DNA of 33,806 bases from Legionella brunensis (GTDB lineage: Bacteria; Pseudomonadota; Gammaproteobacteria; Legionellales; Legionellaceae): positions 126,940-160,745 of the forward strand of contig NZ_LNXV01000033.1 in the NCBI RefSeq assembly GCF_001467025.1. The letters run 5' to 3'. The number at the start of each line of letters is the position of its first letter. Position 1 is the first letter of the stretch. Positions 33,684-33,806 of the stretch are shown piece after piece. The notes under the pieces were generated by a model, which did no database searches, was not told the origin of the DNA, and worked only from the letters and a program-made list of their open reading frames with translations. The position numbers and the translations under genes are program-made.

Positions 33684-33806
33684 TGATAGACATTGAAATC
33701 TTAGAAACTAAGCTAATGAAAAGAGAGTGTTCATCTAACTGTGTCACCTCATTGATTATCTAAGTCTCAGGTTCATACGGTCTTCAAAATAAATATGAAG
33801 CTGAGA

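Noticed and set aside
1..33806. CRISPR array
   Set aside because: No regularly spaced direct repeats were found anywhere in the window.

Overview
The window looks like a chromosomal segment of Legionella or a close relative (Legionellaceae). The evidence is AT-rich DNA, a typical gammaproteobacterial housekeeping set (dapD-dapE, nagZ, a tRNA-Ser(GGA) almost identical to the enterobacterial one), several cyclic-di-GMP and sensor-kinase genes, and above all two orphan genes preceded by tandem repeats that fit the Legionella PmrA box, the regulatory site of many Dot/Icm type IV effector genes. I cannot name the species from sequence alone.

Left part (1-7.5 kb). The 3' end of an O-methyltransferase gene enters from the left edge. 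Facing it is a minus-strand group: kynurenine 3-monooxygenase (kmo), a protein with heme-oxygenase-like diiron oxidase (HDO) ligand motifs, and an FAD-linked oxidase resembling cytokinin dehydrogenase. Together they look like a small tryptophan/kynurenine-derived metabolite pathway. Upstream lie an unrecognised protein with a Cys-His-Asp (papain/transglutaminase-like) signature, possibly an effector, and a large PAS-PAS-GGDEF-EAL protein that starts with a KfrA-like DNA-binding segment.

Middle (7.6-23 kb). This holds a PLP-dependent transsulfuration enzyme, a PlsC-type acyltransferase, a secreted pentapeptide-repeat protein, and two PmrA-boxed effector candidates. One candidate is HAD-like. 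The other carries a module resembling the SGHYRPT region of plant IQM calmodulin-binding proteins. Between and around them are a VOC-family protein, a carotenoid-oxygenase fused to a membrane domain, a UDP-glucuronate-epimerase-like enzyme and a GAF/GGDEF diguanylate cyclase that appears broken by deletion plus frame change. dapD-dapE, a DAACS symporter with a Leu-rich upstream mini-ORF, nagZ, a small secreted protein, tRNA-Ser and a GNAT acetyltransferase follow.

Right part (24-33.8 kb). A 2326-residue hybrid megasynthase has the order A-PCP-KS-AT-KR-ACP-TE with all catalytic residues visible. It is followed by a PAS-PAS hybrid histidine kinase with receiver and Hpt domains. Read literally, the synthase would load a branched-chain amino acid, extend it once with malonyl-CoA, reduce the ketone and release a statine-like gamma-amino-beta-hydroxy acid or its lactam. 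This is the strongest candidate for an undescribed system in the window.
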